A stretch of DNA of 64,000 nucleotides from Aquisalimonas lutea (GTDB lineage: Bacteria; Pseudomonadota; Gammaproteobacteria; Nitrococcales; Aquisalimonadaceae), in contig NZ_JAUFPK010000008.1 in the NCBI RefSeq assembly GCF_030409225.1, positions 24,637 to 88,636 on the forward strand, written 5' to 3'. The notes beneath the pieces are model-generated. The model saw only the letters and a list, made by a program, of their open reading frames with translations. It was not told where the DNA came from and made no database searches. Made by a program: the position numbers and the translations under genes. Shown here in pieces: positions 24,402 through 33,938 of the stretch (position 1 is its first letter; every line of letters begins with the position of its first letter).

Positions 24402-25444
24402 TGCTCAACACACGGTGGACCCAAGCACTTGCTATAGCCGGCGTTACCGGGTTTCTAGCGCTTACTGGCACGGCAGGAGCCGATAGTACAGCGCCGATTC
24501 AGTTCAATTACGGGGCTCCGACCTCTGTCTATCCGGTGTTGTATGTAGCCGAGGATTTAGGGCTCTTCGAGGAGCATGGGCTGAAGCCGAACTTCCATTA
24601 TTTCGACTCGGGTGCCCCCCTTCTTGCCGGTCTTGAGAGTGAAAGTCTCGACGTTGTGACGACGGGACTCGCGTCGATCTTCGCCGTTGGACGTGGGATC
24701 CCTGTCGTCTACCTCTTCTGGGAAGGCGATGCCGCTCAAGCGGAGGGATTGGTCGCTCGGGACGGTGTGGACATGCAGTCCGTAGAAGACCTGAGCCAGG
24801 TAGGTACCGTCGGCGTGCCAACAGGTACGTGCGCTCACGTCTCCCTTTTCCACGCCGCGGACAAGGCGGGGATTCCGTATAAGGAGCTGGATACTGTCGA
24901 TATCGCACCTCCCTTGTACGCAAACGCGTTTCACAGCGAGTCGATCGACGCTGGCTTGGCTTGGTCACCCTACCTTCTGGATTTGCAGGCGCAGGGTCAC
25001 GAGGTCGTCGGGTTCGATCCCGAATGGGTACCTGGCGGCGGGGCATGTCCGGACATGACGTTGGCGCGAAAGGGCGCTCTCGAGGAGAACCCGGAACTGG
25101 GTCATCGTCTGGCGGCTGTCAACGCAGAAGCCAGAAAAGCGCTGGAGAGCAATCCGGACCTTGGCGTCCAGGCCATCGTGTCGCGGCTCAATGTCTCCCG
25201 GGAGGTCGCGGAGGCCGTTCTCGATAGGTATCTCCAAGGGGTCCCCTCTTTTGCAGAACAGTTGAGTCCTGACTCGCGATACGCACTGGTCGGGGCGGAC
25301 GGACTTGTCGCGCAGCTGGTTTTGGCTGCCGAGACATTTGCAGAGCTCGGCGTCCTTGATGGGGCCCTCAGTGAGGACGAAATCTTACGTGCCATCGACG
25401 CCGATTACATCAAAAGCGAGTTGGCGGCCGGGAGGAATGATTAG
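24401..25444 (+). CDS. ABC transporter substrate-binding protein 3
   Basis: A 347-residue receptor with signal peptide ('GFLALTGTAGA' core) and the NMT1/SsuA fold. Segments 'YVAEDLGLFEEHGL', 'YFDSGAPLLAGLESESLD' and 'PTGTCAHVSLFHAAD' match receptor 2 closely. It lies between the ATPase and the permease and overlaps the ATPase stop, so it is the receptor most tightly tied to the transporter. The ligand is unknown. Confidence 0.87.
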   Translation: MLNTRWTQALAIAGVTGFLALTGTAGADSTAPIQFNYGAPTSVYPVLYVAEDLGLFEEHGLKPNFHYFDSGAPLLAGLESESLDVVTTGLASIFAVGRGIPVVYLFWEGDAAQAEGLVARDGVDMQSVEDLSQVGTVGVPTGTCAHVSLFHAADKAGIPYKELDTVDIAPPLYANAFHSESIDAGLAWSPYLLDLQAQGHEVVGFDPEWVPGGGACPDMTLARKGALEENPELGHRLAAVNAEARKALESNPDLGVQAIVSRLNVSREVAEAVLDRYLQGVPSFAEQLSPDSRYALVGADGLVAQLVLAAETFAELGVLDGALSEDEILRAIDADYIKSELAAGRND

Positions 25445-25446
25445 CC

Positions 25447-26298
25447 ATGGCTGTAACAACACCAGTGGATAGAACCCGCAACACAAGCAGAGCGGCAGGC
25501 GGGTCTGCTTCGAAGGGGAGCGTCAGCATGCTTCGCAGAGTTCCGTTACCGGTCATTTCGATTACCGCAATCGCCATACTACTTTTCATTTGGTACCTAG
25601 TGACGAATCTAGGAGTTGTTGGACCAAGGCAATTGCCGGCGCCGCAAGCGCTATTCAGCCAGTTTTTGACCCTGGCGGAGAACGGCTATCAGGGAACGGC
25701 ATTACTGGTCCAGATCCAAGCGAGCCTCGGAAGAACACTCATCGGGTTTTTCATCGGGGCCACGGCTGGAATCGTCGTGGGCCTTGCGGGTGGATATAGC
25801 CGGATAATTGGTGCAGTGATTACACCAATAATGGCGTTTATTCGTCCCATTCCTCCGATCGCTTTCATTCCGATGGTGGTGCTTTATCTGGGGCTGGGCG
25901 AGACAGGGAAGATCGTTCTGATCGTGGTGACGGCATTCAATTACTCAGTGGTTAACGCTCAGGCAGGAGCTGCAGGAACACCCATCGCATACCGGCGAGC
26001 GGCGGCGACACTTGGGCTTTCAAAGTTTCAGGAATTCATGCGGATTATCGTACCTTCGGCGCTTCCGGCCATCTTTACCGGGCTCCGCGTTGCGCTTGCG
26101 CTCAGCTGGGCCGTTGTGGTTGCCGCTGAGCTGGTCGGTGCCCAGAAGGGTCTTGGATACATGATTAATAACGCCGCCCTTCTATTCGACATACCGACGG
26201 TATTCATCGGAATTATCCTCATCGGGATTATCGGTATGACGTTGAATGGGCTCATTGGTGTGGCCGAGAAAAAGCTTGTGCATTGGGGCGGGCGCTGA
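25447..26298 (+). CDS. ABC transporter permease (SsuC/TauC-like)
   Basis: A 283-residue inner-membrane permease of the BPD-transporter-1 type with six predicted spans; the first is 'VISITAIAILLFIWYLV' near residue 40. The coupling-loop motif is 'YRRAAATLGLSKFQEFMRIIVPSALP' (seen as EAA-like, residues 180-205). It starts 3 bases after receptor 3. Only one permease gene is present, as usual for this class, where it works as a homodimer. Confidence 0.92.
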   Translation: MAVTTPVDRTRNTSRAAGGSASKGSVSMLRRVPLPVISITAIAILLFIWYLVTNLGVVGPRQLPAPQALFSQFLTLAENGYQGTALLVQIQASLGRTLIGFFIGATAGIVVGLAGGYSRIIGAVITPIMAFIRPIPPIAFIPMVVLYLGLGETGKIVLIVVTAFNYSVVNAQAGAAGTPIAYRRAAATLGLSKFQEFMRIIVPSALPAIFTGLRVALALSWAVVVAAELVGAQKGLGYMINNAALLFDIPTVFIGIILIGIIGMTLNGLIGVAEKKLVHWGGR

Positions 26299-26299
26299 T

Positions 26300-26722
26300 A
26301 TGGAAACCGACGTAGCAACCGATCAGGCAAAAAATCCACTTGACGTCTATTGGGATTATGTTCGTTCCGGCCGATTTGCGATTCCTTCATGCCGGAAGTG
26401 TCAAAAGAAATTTCTTCCGCCGAGGCGGTTTTGCCCCGCGTGTGGATCGGAGGATATTGGCTGGAGAGAAAGCCAGGGACGTGGGTCTGTCTATACCTAC
26501 ACGGTCATTCATAGCGCACCGAATGAAGGGCTGAAAGCGGAAGTACCCTATGTGATCGCATTGGCTGACATTGAGGATCTTGGCACAGGCAGCCGATTCT
26601 ACGCTCGCGTGTTCGACGTTGATCCCTCGGACATCTACACGGGGTTGCCCGTGAAGGTTGTTATCCGAAGTGACAGAAACGGAGACAGTCTGCCGGTGCT
26701 CGTGCCACGGGAGGATGCATGA
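26300..26722 (+). CDS. DUF35 zinc-ribbon/OB-fold protein
   Basis: A 140-residue protein with a rubredoxin-like zinc ribbon (CRKC and CPAC pairs, residues 32-52) followed by an OB-fold. Such proteins form complexes with thiolase-like partners, as ChsH2 does with the steroid aldolase Ltp2, or act in acyl transfer. Its stop overlaps the start of the thiolase-like gene (ATGA), which strongly supports a complex. ATG 26300 comes 2 bases after the permease stop. Confidence 0.88.
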   Translation: METDVATDQAKNPLDVYWDYVRSGRFAIPSCRKCQKKFLPPRRFCPACGSEDIGWRESQGRGSVYTYTVIHSAPNEGLKAEVPYVIALADIEDLGTGSRFYARVFDVDPSDIYTGLPVKVVIRSDRNGDSLPVLVPREDA

Positions 26723-27867
26723 ACGGAGCAAGAACCGACGCTGCGATTGTTGGCGCGGCGACTTCGGACCTGGGCTATACGCCGGATTTCAGTACCCTTG
26801 ACCTCATGGCGCAGGCCGCACATCGGGCCCTCGAGGATGCGGGAATCGGTAAGGACGAGGTCGACGGATTGTTTACTGCGACGGCGCAGGTGCATCTGCC
26901 GACGTTGTCGCTGTCGGAGTACCTCGGTATTCGGCCGACGTATTTTGACTCCACCGTCCACGGCGGGGCGTCAAACCTCTCCCATGTCCGTCACGCGATT
27001 GCCGCTTTGCAGAGTGGACAGTGCGAGGTCGCGCTGATCGTCTACGGAAGTACCCAGCGCTCGGAACTCAAGCGATCCGGCACGCGACCGGCGGTGGCGG
27101 TTCCTCCGCCGCTGGAGGCGCCCTACGGTCCGATGTTCCCCGTGACGTCCTACGCGCTGATGGCGCAACGGCACATGAGTGAGTTCGGTACGACCCGGGA
27201 AGATCTGGCCAATGTTGCCGTTACCGCCAGTCAGTGGGGGAGTTTGAACCCGGATGCGTTCCGCCGTTCCGTCATCACGGTTGACGACGTTCTGCAGTCG
27301 CCACTTCTGTCCAGCCCCCTCCGGGCGAAGGATTGTTGCCTGATTACTGATGGCGGTGGTGCGTTGGTAATTACCACGAGAGACCGCGCACGGTCTGCTC
27401 GTCAACGTCCCGTACATGTTCTCGGAACAGGCGAGGTGACGGAACACGAAGGCATGATCAATATGCCGGACCTCGCTTCAACCGGAGCCATTAGGACCGG
27501 ACGAGTGGCCTTCGAGCAGGCCAGTTTAGAGCCATCTGAGGTCGATGTCGTTCAGATCTATGACGCGTTCACCATCAACCCGATCATGATCCTGGAAGAC
27601 CTCGGGTTCTGTGACAAAGGCGCCGGCTCTCGGATTTTCGCAGAGGGGCGGGCGAGCCCTGGGGGAGATTTGCCTGTGAATACGAGCGGTGGAGGTTTGG
27701 CCTATACCCACCCCGGGATGTTCGGGATTTTCACGTTGCTCGAGAACGTCCGGCAACTGCGCGGCGAGGCGGGTGATCGACAGGTTGACCATGCCCGAAT
27801 CGCTCTTGCGCACGGCATCGGGGGAACGATGTCAAGTCATTGCACGGTGATTCTCGGGAGCGATTGA
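26719..27867 (+). CDS. Thiolase-like protein, possible Ltp2-type aldolase
   Basis: A 382-residue non-decarboxylating thiolase/lipid-transfer-like protein. The usual nucleophilic cysteine loop is replaced by 'VHGGASNLSH' near residue 80, while 'NTSGGGLAYTHPG' (about 317) and 'AHGIGGTMSSHC' (about 362) keep the active-site histidine and C-terminal loop. Loss of the cysteine with a coupled DUF35 gene is the pattern of Ltp2-type retro-aldolases rather than of true thiolases. It may cleave a beta-hydroxyacyl-CoA or join acyl groups; that remains inference. Confidence 0.8.
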   Translation: MNGARTDAAIVGAATSDLGYTPDFSTLDLMAQAAHRALEDAGIGKDEVDGLFTATAQVHLPTLSLSEYLGIRPTYFDSTVHGGASNLSHVRHAIAALQSGQCEVALIVYGSTQRSELKRSGTRPAVAVPPPLEAPYGPMFPVTSYALMAQRHMSEFGTTREDLANVAVTASQWGSLNPDAFRRSVITVDDVLQSPLLSSPLRAKDCCLITDGGGALVITTRDRARSARQRPVHVLGTGEVTEHEGMINMPDLASTGAIRTGRVAFEQASLEPSEVDVVQIYDAFTINPIMILEDLGFCDKGAGSRIFAEGRASPGGDLPVNTSGGGLAYTHPGMFGIFTLLENVRQLRGEAGDRQVDHARIALAHGIGGTMSSHCTVILGSD

Positions 27868-27908
27868 GCACCCTTTTTGAAACAAAGAATGATTCGGAGT
27901 AGTGCGTA

Positions 27909-30008
27909 ATGCGAAGGTTACTTTCACCGTCGAGTATTGCCGTTGTTGGGGCATCAACCAATCCGAAGGCTATTGGCGGCCAGCCTATTCGGCAATTGTT
28001 CAACCACGGGTACTCGGGGCGTGTACTCCCCGTCAACCCGAACCGGGACACTGTCCAGGAACTCGAATGTTTTCCCTCGGTCAGCGAGCTTCCCGGTGAC
28101 GTCGATGTGGCGCTTATTGCTGTTCCGGCACCAAACGTTGAGGGGGTCGTCGAGGAGTGCGGAAAGAAGGGAATCCCGTACGCCGTGGTCCTAAGTTCCG
28201 GGTTTGCGGACGCCGGTGGAGACGGGATCGAGCTTCAAGAACGTCTGGTCAAGACCGCTCAGAAGTATGGCGTCAGAATCCTGGGGCCGAACTGCGTCGG
28301 ATACATCTCGATGACGCACAACTTCTATGGAGGGTTTGGCGCATTTTTCGACTATCAGTTTGCGTCGGGTCCGGTCGGGTTTGTGACGCAAAGCGGTGGT
28401 GTTGGTGGCGGCCTTCTCACAATCCTGGAAGAACGAGGCATCCGGTTCAGCCATTTTCTCCATACGGGGAACGCAGCGGATATCGACATCGAAACCGGGA
28501 TCGAGGCGTTCGTCGATGATCCCGACACGAATGTGATCCTCGCCTATCTGGAAGGCCTGGCGAACAACAGTCGCTTCCGGCAGGTCGCTGAACGCGCCTT
28601 GGTGGCCCGCAAGCCGATTATAGCCTGGAAGGCCGGAAAGTCAGCGCGAAGTGGCACGGCTGTCGTCTCTCATACCGGCCGAATGGCCGGGGATATCGAT
28701 CGGTATCGTGCGGTCTTCGAAAGGTACGGTGTTGTCGAAGTAGATGACACTGAAGATCTCTCAGACACGTTAAAACTTGCCCAGATGCAGTGTATTCCGC
28801 ACGGGAGGCGCGTTGGAATTGTGTCGGTGTCAGGCGGTGCGGGGGTAATCGCCGCGGACTGTCTAGAGGAAGCCGAGAACGTCGAACTCGTTGATTTCAA
28901 AGATGAAACAGAGCGGAAAATCTCGGAACTTCTACCCGGATTCGCAACGAGCCGGAATCCGATTGACGTGACCGCACAGATTTTCAACGAGCCTGATCTC
29001 TTCGAAAAGGTGGTCGGGGCCGTATGCGAGGAAAACGAGGTCGACGTGATCGTTACCTGCATTGCCTCGGTCCACGGCGAGGTCGGCGAGACGATCGCAC
29101 GAGCCATTGCGGATACGCAGAGCAAGGTTGGTGTTCCGATCGTGACCGTGTGGGCGTCCCGCGATGAATTGAATGCGCCCGCCTTCAGAATTCTAGATGA
29201 AAAAGTGGTTCCGATCTTTCGTTCCCCAGAGCGGGCGCTGCGGGCGCTTGACCGCGTTGCGGCATTTGGCATAACGCTGACGGCTCGGGAGAAGGAGAAA
29301 GAAGCGCGGCCGACGGAGCTGCCCGAACGGCTGGACGGCCAATACGATGCGAGCCAGGACAAGCAGCTAACGAGGCTCACAGAGTTCGACACGCTGGAGA
29401 TGCTGCGGACCTACGGTGTTGCCGTCCCCGAGCAGAGACTTGTCACCGATGAGGGTGACGTGTCGCAGGCTCTGAAGGATGTCGGCACACCGGTCGTCAT
29501 GAAGGTTCAGTCGCCGGATATCGCGCACAAGGCGGAGATCGGCGGTGTCGCCCTGACTGTTGAGTCCGAGGACGATGCGATTACGGCTTACAGGCAAATC
29601 ATGGACGCTGCCTCGAAGGTCAGCGGCGCAGAGATCCGCGGCGTTGTCATGCAGCGTAAAAGCCGTCCGGGCGTCGAGATTATCTGCGGGTATGTACGGG
29701 ACGCCGTCTTGGGGGATTTTCTCCTGTGTGGCGGCGGTGGGACGGACGTCGAGAAGAAGCGGGATGTGCAACTCATACCGATGCCAGCCACGACCCGCGA
29801 GATTCGGGACAAGGTTCGGCGCGTGCATGCGGTGCGCAAGTTCGAATCCCAGCATCATCAATTTGACTCGCTCATCACGGTTATTTCTGCGCTGCAGCAA
29901 TTTGCTCTGGATCACGCTGGAGATCTCGGGGAGCCTGAGATCAACCCGGTGATTATCAATGAAGACAGTGTTATTGCCGTGGATGCTCTAGCGATTGCCA
30001 GAAAATGA
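27909..30008 (+). CDS. Acyl-CoA synthetase (ADP-forming), fused alpha-beta
   Basis: A 699-residue NDP-forming acyl-CoA synthetase. Order: CoA-binding Rossmann domain ('SIAVVGASTNPKAIGG', residue 8 on), succinyl-CoA-synthetase-like domain with 'LGPNCVGYIS' and 'VTQSGGVGGG', the phosphohistidine segment 'VVSHTGRMAGD' near 257, then a C-terminal ATP-grasp domain starting about residue 490 ('LEMLRTYGVAVPEQ', 'PVVMKVQSPDIAHK'). It makes or uses a CoA thioester at low energetic cost. It differs from the AMP-forming ligase at 2821. Confidence 0.9.
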   Translation: MRRLLSPSSIAVVGASTNPKAIGGQPIRQLFNHGYSGRVLPVNPNRDTVQELECFPSVSELPGDVDVALIAVPAPNVEGVVEECGKKGIPYAVVLSSGFADAGGDGIELQERLVKTAQKYGVRILGPNCVGYISMTHNFYGGFGAFFDYQFASGPVGFVTQSGGVGGGLLTILEERGIRFSHFLHTGNAADIDIETGIEAFVDDPDTNVILAYLEGLANNSRFRQVAERALVARKPIIAWKAGKSARSGTAVVSHTGRMAGDIDRYRAVFERYGVVEVDDTEDLSDTLKLAQMQCIPHGRRVGIVSVSGGAGVIAADCLEEAENVELVDFKDETERKISELLPGFATSRNPIDVTAQIFNEPDLFEKVVGAVCEENEVDVIVTCIASVHGEVGETIARAIADTQSKVGVPIVTVWASRDELNAPAFRILDEKVVPIFRSPERALRALDRVAAFGITLTAREKEKEARPTELPERLDGQYDASQDKQLTRLTEFDTLEMLRTYGVAVPEQRLVTDEGDVSQALKDVGTPVVMKVQSPDIAHKAEIGGVALTVESEDDAITAYRQIMDAASKVSGAEIRGVVMQRKSRPGVEIICGYVRDAVLGDFLLCGGGGTDVEKKRDVQLIPMPATTREIRDKVRRVHAVRKFESQHHQFDSLITVISALQQFALDHAGDLGEPEINPVIINEDSVIAVDALAIARK

Positions 30009-30041
30009 CGGAATTGACGAGCCAATAGTCAGGAGATGTTT

Positions 30042-30599
30042 ATGAGTAACACAGATAATGTTCTCTCCTTTCGGGAAGTCACGGAAATCCTGAGAATCAT
30101 GGATGACGTACCTCGTGGAGGAGAGGTGACGTTAAAGATTGGTGAGGCCTCGCTGAAGATCAGAGTTGGGGGAGGGGGCGAAGCACGGAGCACGACGTTG
30201 CCGGAGCCGACGCGGGCAGTCAAACCGGCCCCCACCGCAAGCGAGAAGCCCCCAGCCGCTGAGGGAGCTAGCGCGGCCGGGCGGACAGGTGATACGGGCG
30301 CGGCGGCGACGCGGGCTGATGAAGCGCCTGAGGGCTGGACGGCCGTGGAAAGCCCCATGGCCGGAGTTTTCTATCGAACTCCCTCCCCGGGCGAAGCACC
30401 GTTCGTTGAGGTGGGTGATTTCGTTGAGAAGGGGCAGCAGGTCGGGATCATTGAAGTGATGAAGCTGATGAATCGGATCGTCGCACCCAGCAATGGGATT
30501 GTGCGCGAAATCTGCCTCGAGAACGAAGAACTCGCTGAGTTCGGCTCGGTTCTCATGTGGATCGCGGAGGCGAACGAGGCAGAGGCCACGAGCGGCTGA
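30042..30599 (+). CDS. Biotin carboxyl carrier protein
   Basis: A 185-residue BCCP with an N-terminal dimer region, an A/P-rich linker (about 50-97) and a C-terminal biotinyl domain. The biotinylated lysine is in 'EVMKLMN' (Lys141). GGAG 6 bases before ATG 30042 decides the start over the in-frame upstream codon at 30036. It is followed 22 bases later by biotin carboxylase and then the carboxyltransferase, forming a separate-subunit carboxylase. Confidence 0.92.
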   Translation: MSNTDNVLSFREVTEILRIMDDVPRGGEVTLKIGEASLKIRVGGGGEARSTTLPEPTRAVKPAPTASEKPPAAEGASAAGRTGDTGAAATRADEAPEGWTAVESPMAGVFYRTPSPGEAPFVEVGDFVEKGQQVGIIEVMKLMNRIVAPSNGIVREICLENEELAEFGSVLMWIAEANEAEATSG

Positions 30600-30621
30600 G
30601 CTCTGGGCAAGGAGGACGGTC

Positions 30622-31959
30622 ATGAAACGGGTTTTGGTCGCTAACCGTGGAGAAATCGCGGTCCGCGTGATCCGCGCCTGTCGCGAGATGAATATCGAAG
30701 CGGTAGCCGTGTACTCCAAGGCAGACGCGAACGCTCTTCATGTGGAGCTGGCCGACCGGGCGATATGCGTGGGACCTGCACGGGTTACCGACAGCTATTT
30801 GAACATGGACGCCATTATCCAGATAGCGCTTTCTACGGGGTGTGACGGGATCCATCCCGGATACGGTTTTCTCTCGGAGAACCCTGAGTTCGCGCAGAAA
30901 TGCTCCGATGAAGGACTCACGTTCATTGGGCCTGACGCCAGCATCATCAGGGCAATGGGGGACAAGGTCCAAGGGCGGCTTATTGCCAAGGAGGCAGGAG
31001 TTCCGATTGTGGACGGAACCGAGGGAACGGAGGTGAGTTTCGATGACGTAGCGGCGCTCGCTCAACGTTCCGGCTTTCCGGTCCTGCTCAAGGCGGCCGC
31101 AGGCGGTGGCGGCCGGGGAATGCGCATTGTCTGGAGCGAGGACGAGCTTAAGGGACAGTTTGAGGATGCACAGGCAGAAGCGCTGTCCTCGTTTGGTGAC
31201 AAGACGGTGTATGCGGAGCGGTTCTTACCCTCAATCAGGCACGTAGAGGTGCAGGTGATGGGCAATGGCGAAGGAGAAGTCATCCACTTCGGAACGCGTG
31301 ATTGCACGTTGCAGCGGCGTCACCAGAAGGTCGTGGAGGAGGCACAGGCGACCTATTTTTCACCGGAGAAACGCGAAGAGATTGCATCGGACGCCGTGCG
31401 GCTTGCGTCTCACCTGGATTACGCCGGGGCAGGAACGGTTGAGTTCGTTGTTGATGCCCAAACGGCGGAGCACTTCTTTATCGAGGTGAATACCCGCATT
31501 CAGGTGGAGCATCCGGTAACGGAGATGATTACAGGTGTCGATCTCGTCAGGGAACAGCTCGAAGTCGCATCAAACGGAAGATTTTCCGAGGATGCGCAGG
31601 CGAGTAATGAGCTAAGGGGACATGCGTTAGAATTGAGAATTAACGCCGAGGATCCCGATTCGAATTTTGCACCATGCCCTGGGAGAATTAATAATATGAC
31701 AATACCTGGTGGTCCGGGCGTACGGTTTGATTCCCATATGAGACCAGGGGCAGAAATTTCTCCTTTTTATGATTCGATGATTGCCAAGCTGATTGTGCAC
31801 GACATCAATCGCAAAAAGGCTATTGCTAGAGCGCAAAGAGCTCTTCGGGAGTTCGATATAACGGGCGTCAAAACGAATTCAAAGTTCCTTCTTGAAATTG
31901 TTTCTTCAACCGATTTCGTTAACGACGACATCGATACTGGATGGTTGGAGAGAAGATAA
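30622..31959 (+). CDS. Biotin carboxylase subunit
   Basis: A 445-residue AccC-type biotin carboxylase that carboxylates the biotin on the neighbouring BCCP using ATP and bicarbonate. Motifs: 'MKRVLVANRGEIAVRVIRA' at the N-terminus, the glycine loop 'KAAAGGGGRGMR' near 158, and 'EVNTRIQVEHPVTE' near 285. AAGGAGG precedes ATG 30622. As it has dedicated partners, it is probably a pathway-specific enzyme rather than the housekeeping acetyl-CoA carboxylase subunit. Codon use near its 3' end is noticeably richer in A and T. Confidence 0.92.
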   Translation: MKRVLVANRGEIAVRVIRACREMNIEAVAVYSKADANALHVELADRAICVGPARVTDSYLNMDAIIQIALSTGCDGIHPGYGFLSENPEFAQKCSDEGLTFIGPDASIIRAMGDKVQGRLIAKEAGVPIVDGTEGTEVSFDDVAALAQRSGFPVLLKAAAGGGGRGMRIVWSEDELKGQFEDAQAEALSSFGDKTVYAERFLPSIRHVEVQVMGNGEGEVIHFGTRDCTLQRRHQKVVEEAQATYFSPEKREEIASDAVRLASHLDYAGAGTVEFVVDAQTAEHFFIEVNTRIQVEHPVTEMITGVDLVREQLEVASNGRFSEDAQASNELRGHALELRINAEDPDSNFAPCPGRINNMTIPGGPGVRFDSHMRPGAEISPFYDSMIAKLIVHDINRKKAIARAQRALREFDITGVKTNSKFLLEIVSSTDFVNDDIDTGWLERR

Positions 31960-32001
31960 AGATTTACTACGCAATACTGAATTTTGTATGAGGACTCGAA
32001 G

Positions 32002-33477
32002 ATGGGTAAGAGAGTTGAAATTGAGGATATAACGATAAGGGACGGTGCTCAATGCCTTTGGGCGACACGATTGTCCACGGAGGAAATCGTTCCTATCGCT
32101 AAGACCATTGATCAAGCGGGGTTCACGGTTGTTGATTTGACTGGGGGCGCTGCGATCGACACGAGTATCATGTATTTGCAGGAGGATCCGTTCGAGCGTT
32201 GTCGGGTACTCAGTGAATTGATGCCGAATTCGAGATTAAACTTTAACTCTAGAGGTCAGAGCGTATTTCGGTGGACGCAATACCCCGATGATGTAGCGGA
32301 ATTAACAATTCGAGTGTTCGCTCGTAACGGCATCAAGTCGATCATGTTGTTTGATCCCCTGAACGACATGAGGAATCTGGAATTTTCGGCGAAGATTGCA
32401 AAGGAACACGGACTATATGTCATTGGAAGCGTGACGTACACCATCAGTCCGTATCACACCGACGAACACTTCGTGGAGAAGACTCGCGATTTAGTTGAGA
32501 TGGGTGTGGATGCGGTCTCCCTCAAGGACCCAAGCGGGCTATTAACCGCGGAGCGCGCCGTAGGTTTGCTAAGGCAGATGCGATCAGTGCTTCATGGCCA
32601 AGCATTGCAGTTACATTGTCATACGTCGACTGGCACCGGGGAGGAGGTCCATAAGGCAGCAATGGATATGGGCGAAGAAGGGCCGGATGTGTATCACGGT
32701 GCGGCACCGCCACTGGCATGGGGCCTTTCGCATCCTTCGCATGAGTTTCTGGTCGACAACTTGGTGGAAAGGGGGTTCGACGTCGGTTTGGACATGGAAG
32801 CCGTCCGAGACATGAGCGCTTACCTCCGCTATTTAGCTGAGAAACGAGGGCTTCCGGAGGGCAAGCCCGTTTCTAAAAGTGAAGGGGAAGGGACCCGGCG
32901 GCACGGTGTGCCAGGTGGGATGTTCAGTAATCTGCGGAGCCAACTCGAGGATCAAGGCTGTGCGGACCGTTTGCCCGAGGTATTGGAAGAAGTCCAGCGG
33001 GTTCGCCATGACCTGGGTTATCCCCTTCTTGTCAGCCCGATGGCCCAATATGTGGGTACCACCGCGGTACTAAATGTGCTTGCAGGGCGGTATGAGGTGG
33101 TTCCCGACGAAGTCAGAAACTACTTGCTCGGGTACTACGGGACGCCACCTGGGCCCGTGGACGAGAACATCCAAGACAAGATCCTAAACGGTGCGGAACC
33201 GATCAAGGAGCGTCCTGGAGAAGTTCTTGAGCCAATGGTCGAGGAGTTCCGAAAGAAAAACGGTCCCTTTCAGACGGAGGAAGACCTGGTTCTGAATATC
33301 TTCTATTCGAAGCCAATCCTGGATAAGTGGAATCTCAAGAACTGGGAGGGCTACCGAAGAACCCCGAAAAACGCTACGACATTCTTAATGCGTGAGGCAG
33401 TCACGAAAACGGACATCGACGAATTCTCATTTGAAAATCAAGAAAAGAAAATCACGGTAACATATCAAGCGGACTAG
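32002..33477 (+). CDS. Carboxyltransferase subunit, pyruvate carboxylase/OadA type
   Basis: A 491-residue protein with the HMGL-like TIM barrel of pyruvate carboxylase and oxaloacetate decarboxylase ('DITIRDGAQCLWATRLSTEE', residues 8-27; 'VSLKDPSGLL'; 'LHCHTSTGTG' metal histidines) and the conserved C-terminal carboxyltransferase domain ('YPLLVSPMAQYVGTTAVLN'). The substrate is thus probably a 2-oxoacid or its carboxylated form, not an acyl-CoA. It lacks its own biotinyl domain, which BCCP at 30042 supplies. ATG 32002 has GAGG 8 bases before it; ATG 31984 does not. Confidence 0.88.
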   Translation: MGKRVEIEDITIRDGAQCLWATRLSTEEIVPIAKTIDQAGFTVVDLTGGAAIDTSIMYLQEDPFERCRVLSELMPNSRLNFNSRGQSVFRWTQYPDDVAELTIRVFARNGIKSIMLFDPLNDMRNLEFSAKIAKEHGLYVIGSVTYTISPYHTDEHFVEKTRDLVEMGVDAVSLKDPSGLLTAERAVGLLRQMRSVLHGQALQLHCHTSTGTGEEVHKAAMDMGEEGPDVYHGAAPPLAWGLSHPSHEFLVDNLVERGFDVGLDMEAVRDMSAYLRYLAEKRGLPEGKPVSKSEGEGTRRHGVPGGMFSNLRSQLEDQGCADRLPEVLEEVQRVRHDLGYPLLVSPMAQYVGTTAVLNVLAGRYEVVPDEVRNYLLGYYGTPPGPVDENIQDKILNGAEPIKERPGEVLEPMVEEFRKKNGPFQTEEDLVLNIFYSKPILDKWNLKNWEGYRRTPKNATTFLMREAVTKTDIDEFSFENQEKKITVTYQAD

Positions 33478-33488
33478 AGGGCGGAGTC

Positions 33489-33809
33489 ATGGTAAAAATT
33501 GCGATTATCCTTTTCAGGAACAGTATGTCGCTTGAAGAGCAGCACCGGTGGTGGCTTGAAGAGCATGCACCGATGGCCCGGAAAATGCCTGGGCTTCGGG
33601 GCTACACGATCAATTTAAGTGCCAAGGGTGAAGGAGGTGAAGAGCCTGAAATTGCCGGAACGGATTACTTGGAGTTCGACGACTGGGAGTCTGCCATGAA
33701 GGCTTATCAGTCAGTGGAGTGGAATGAGGCACGAGAACACACGGCCAAAAGCGGGGCCAAAGCAATTCGGACATGGATTAAGGAGACAAGACATATTCTC
33801 GAAGAGTAA
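33489..33809 (+). CDS. EthD-domain protein
   Basis: A 106-residue ferredoxin-like alpha/beta-barrel protein of the EthD family ('SLEEQHRWWLEEHAPMARKM', residues 14-33; 'LEFDDWESAMKAYQS'). EthD proteins are small, often found in degradation operons, and some members are decarboxylases or cyclases. It starts 11 bases after the carboxyltransferase stop with GAGGGCGGAG upstream, so it belongs to that operon. Confidence 0.8.
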   Translation: MVKIAIILFRNSMSLEEQHRWWLEEHAPMARKMPGLRGYTINLSAKGEGGEEPEIAGTDYLEFDDWESAMKAYQSVEWNEAREHTAKSGAKAIRTWIKETRHILEE

Positions 33810-33938
33810 GAAGGATCTTCGACCAAGGGGGCAGTCTGAGCCCGATGTGACCGGTAGAACGCTGGGCGGCGTCGAGGATGCTTGTGTAAGTGTAGCAACG
33901 GCAGGTCATGGAGAATGGGCCAGGCGCGAGGCATACCA

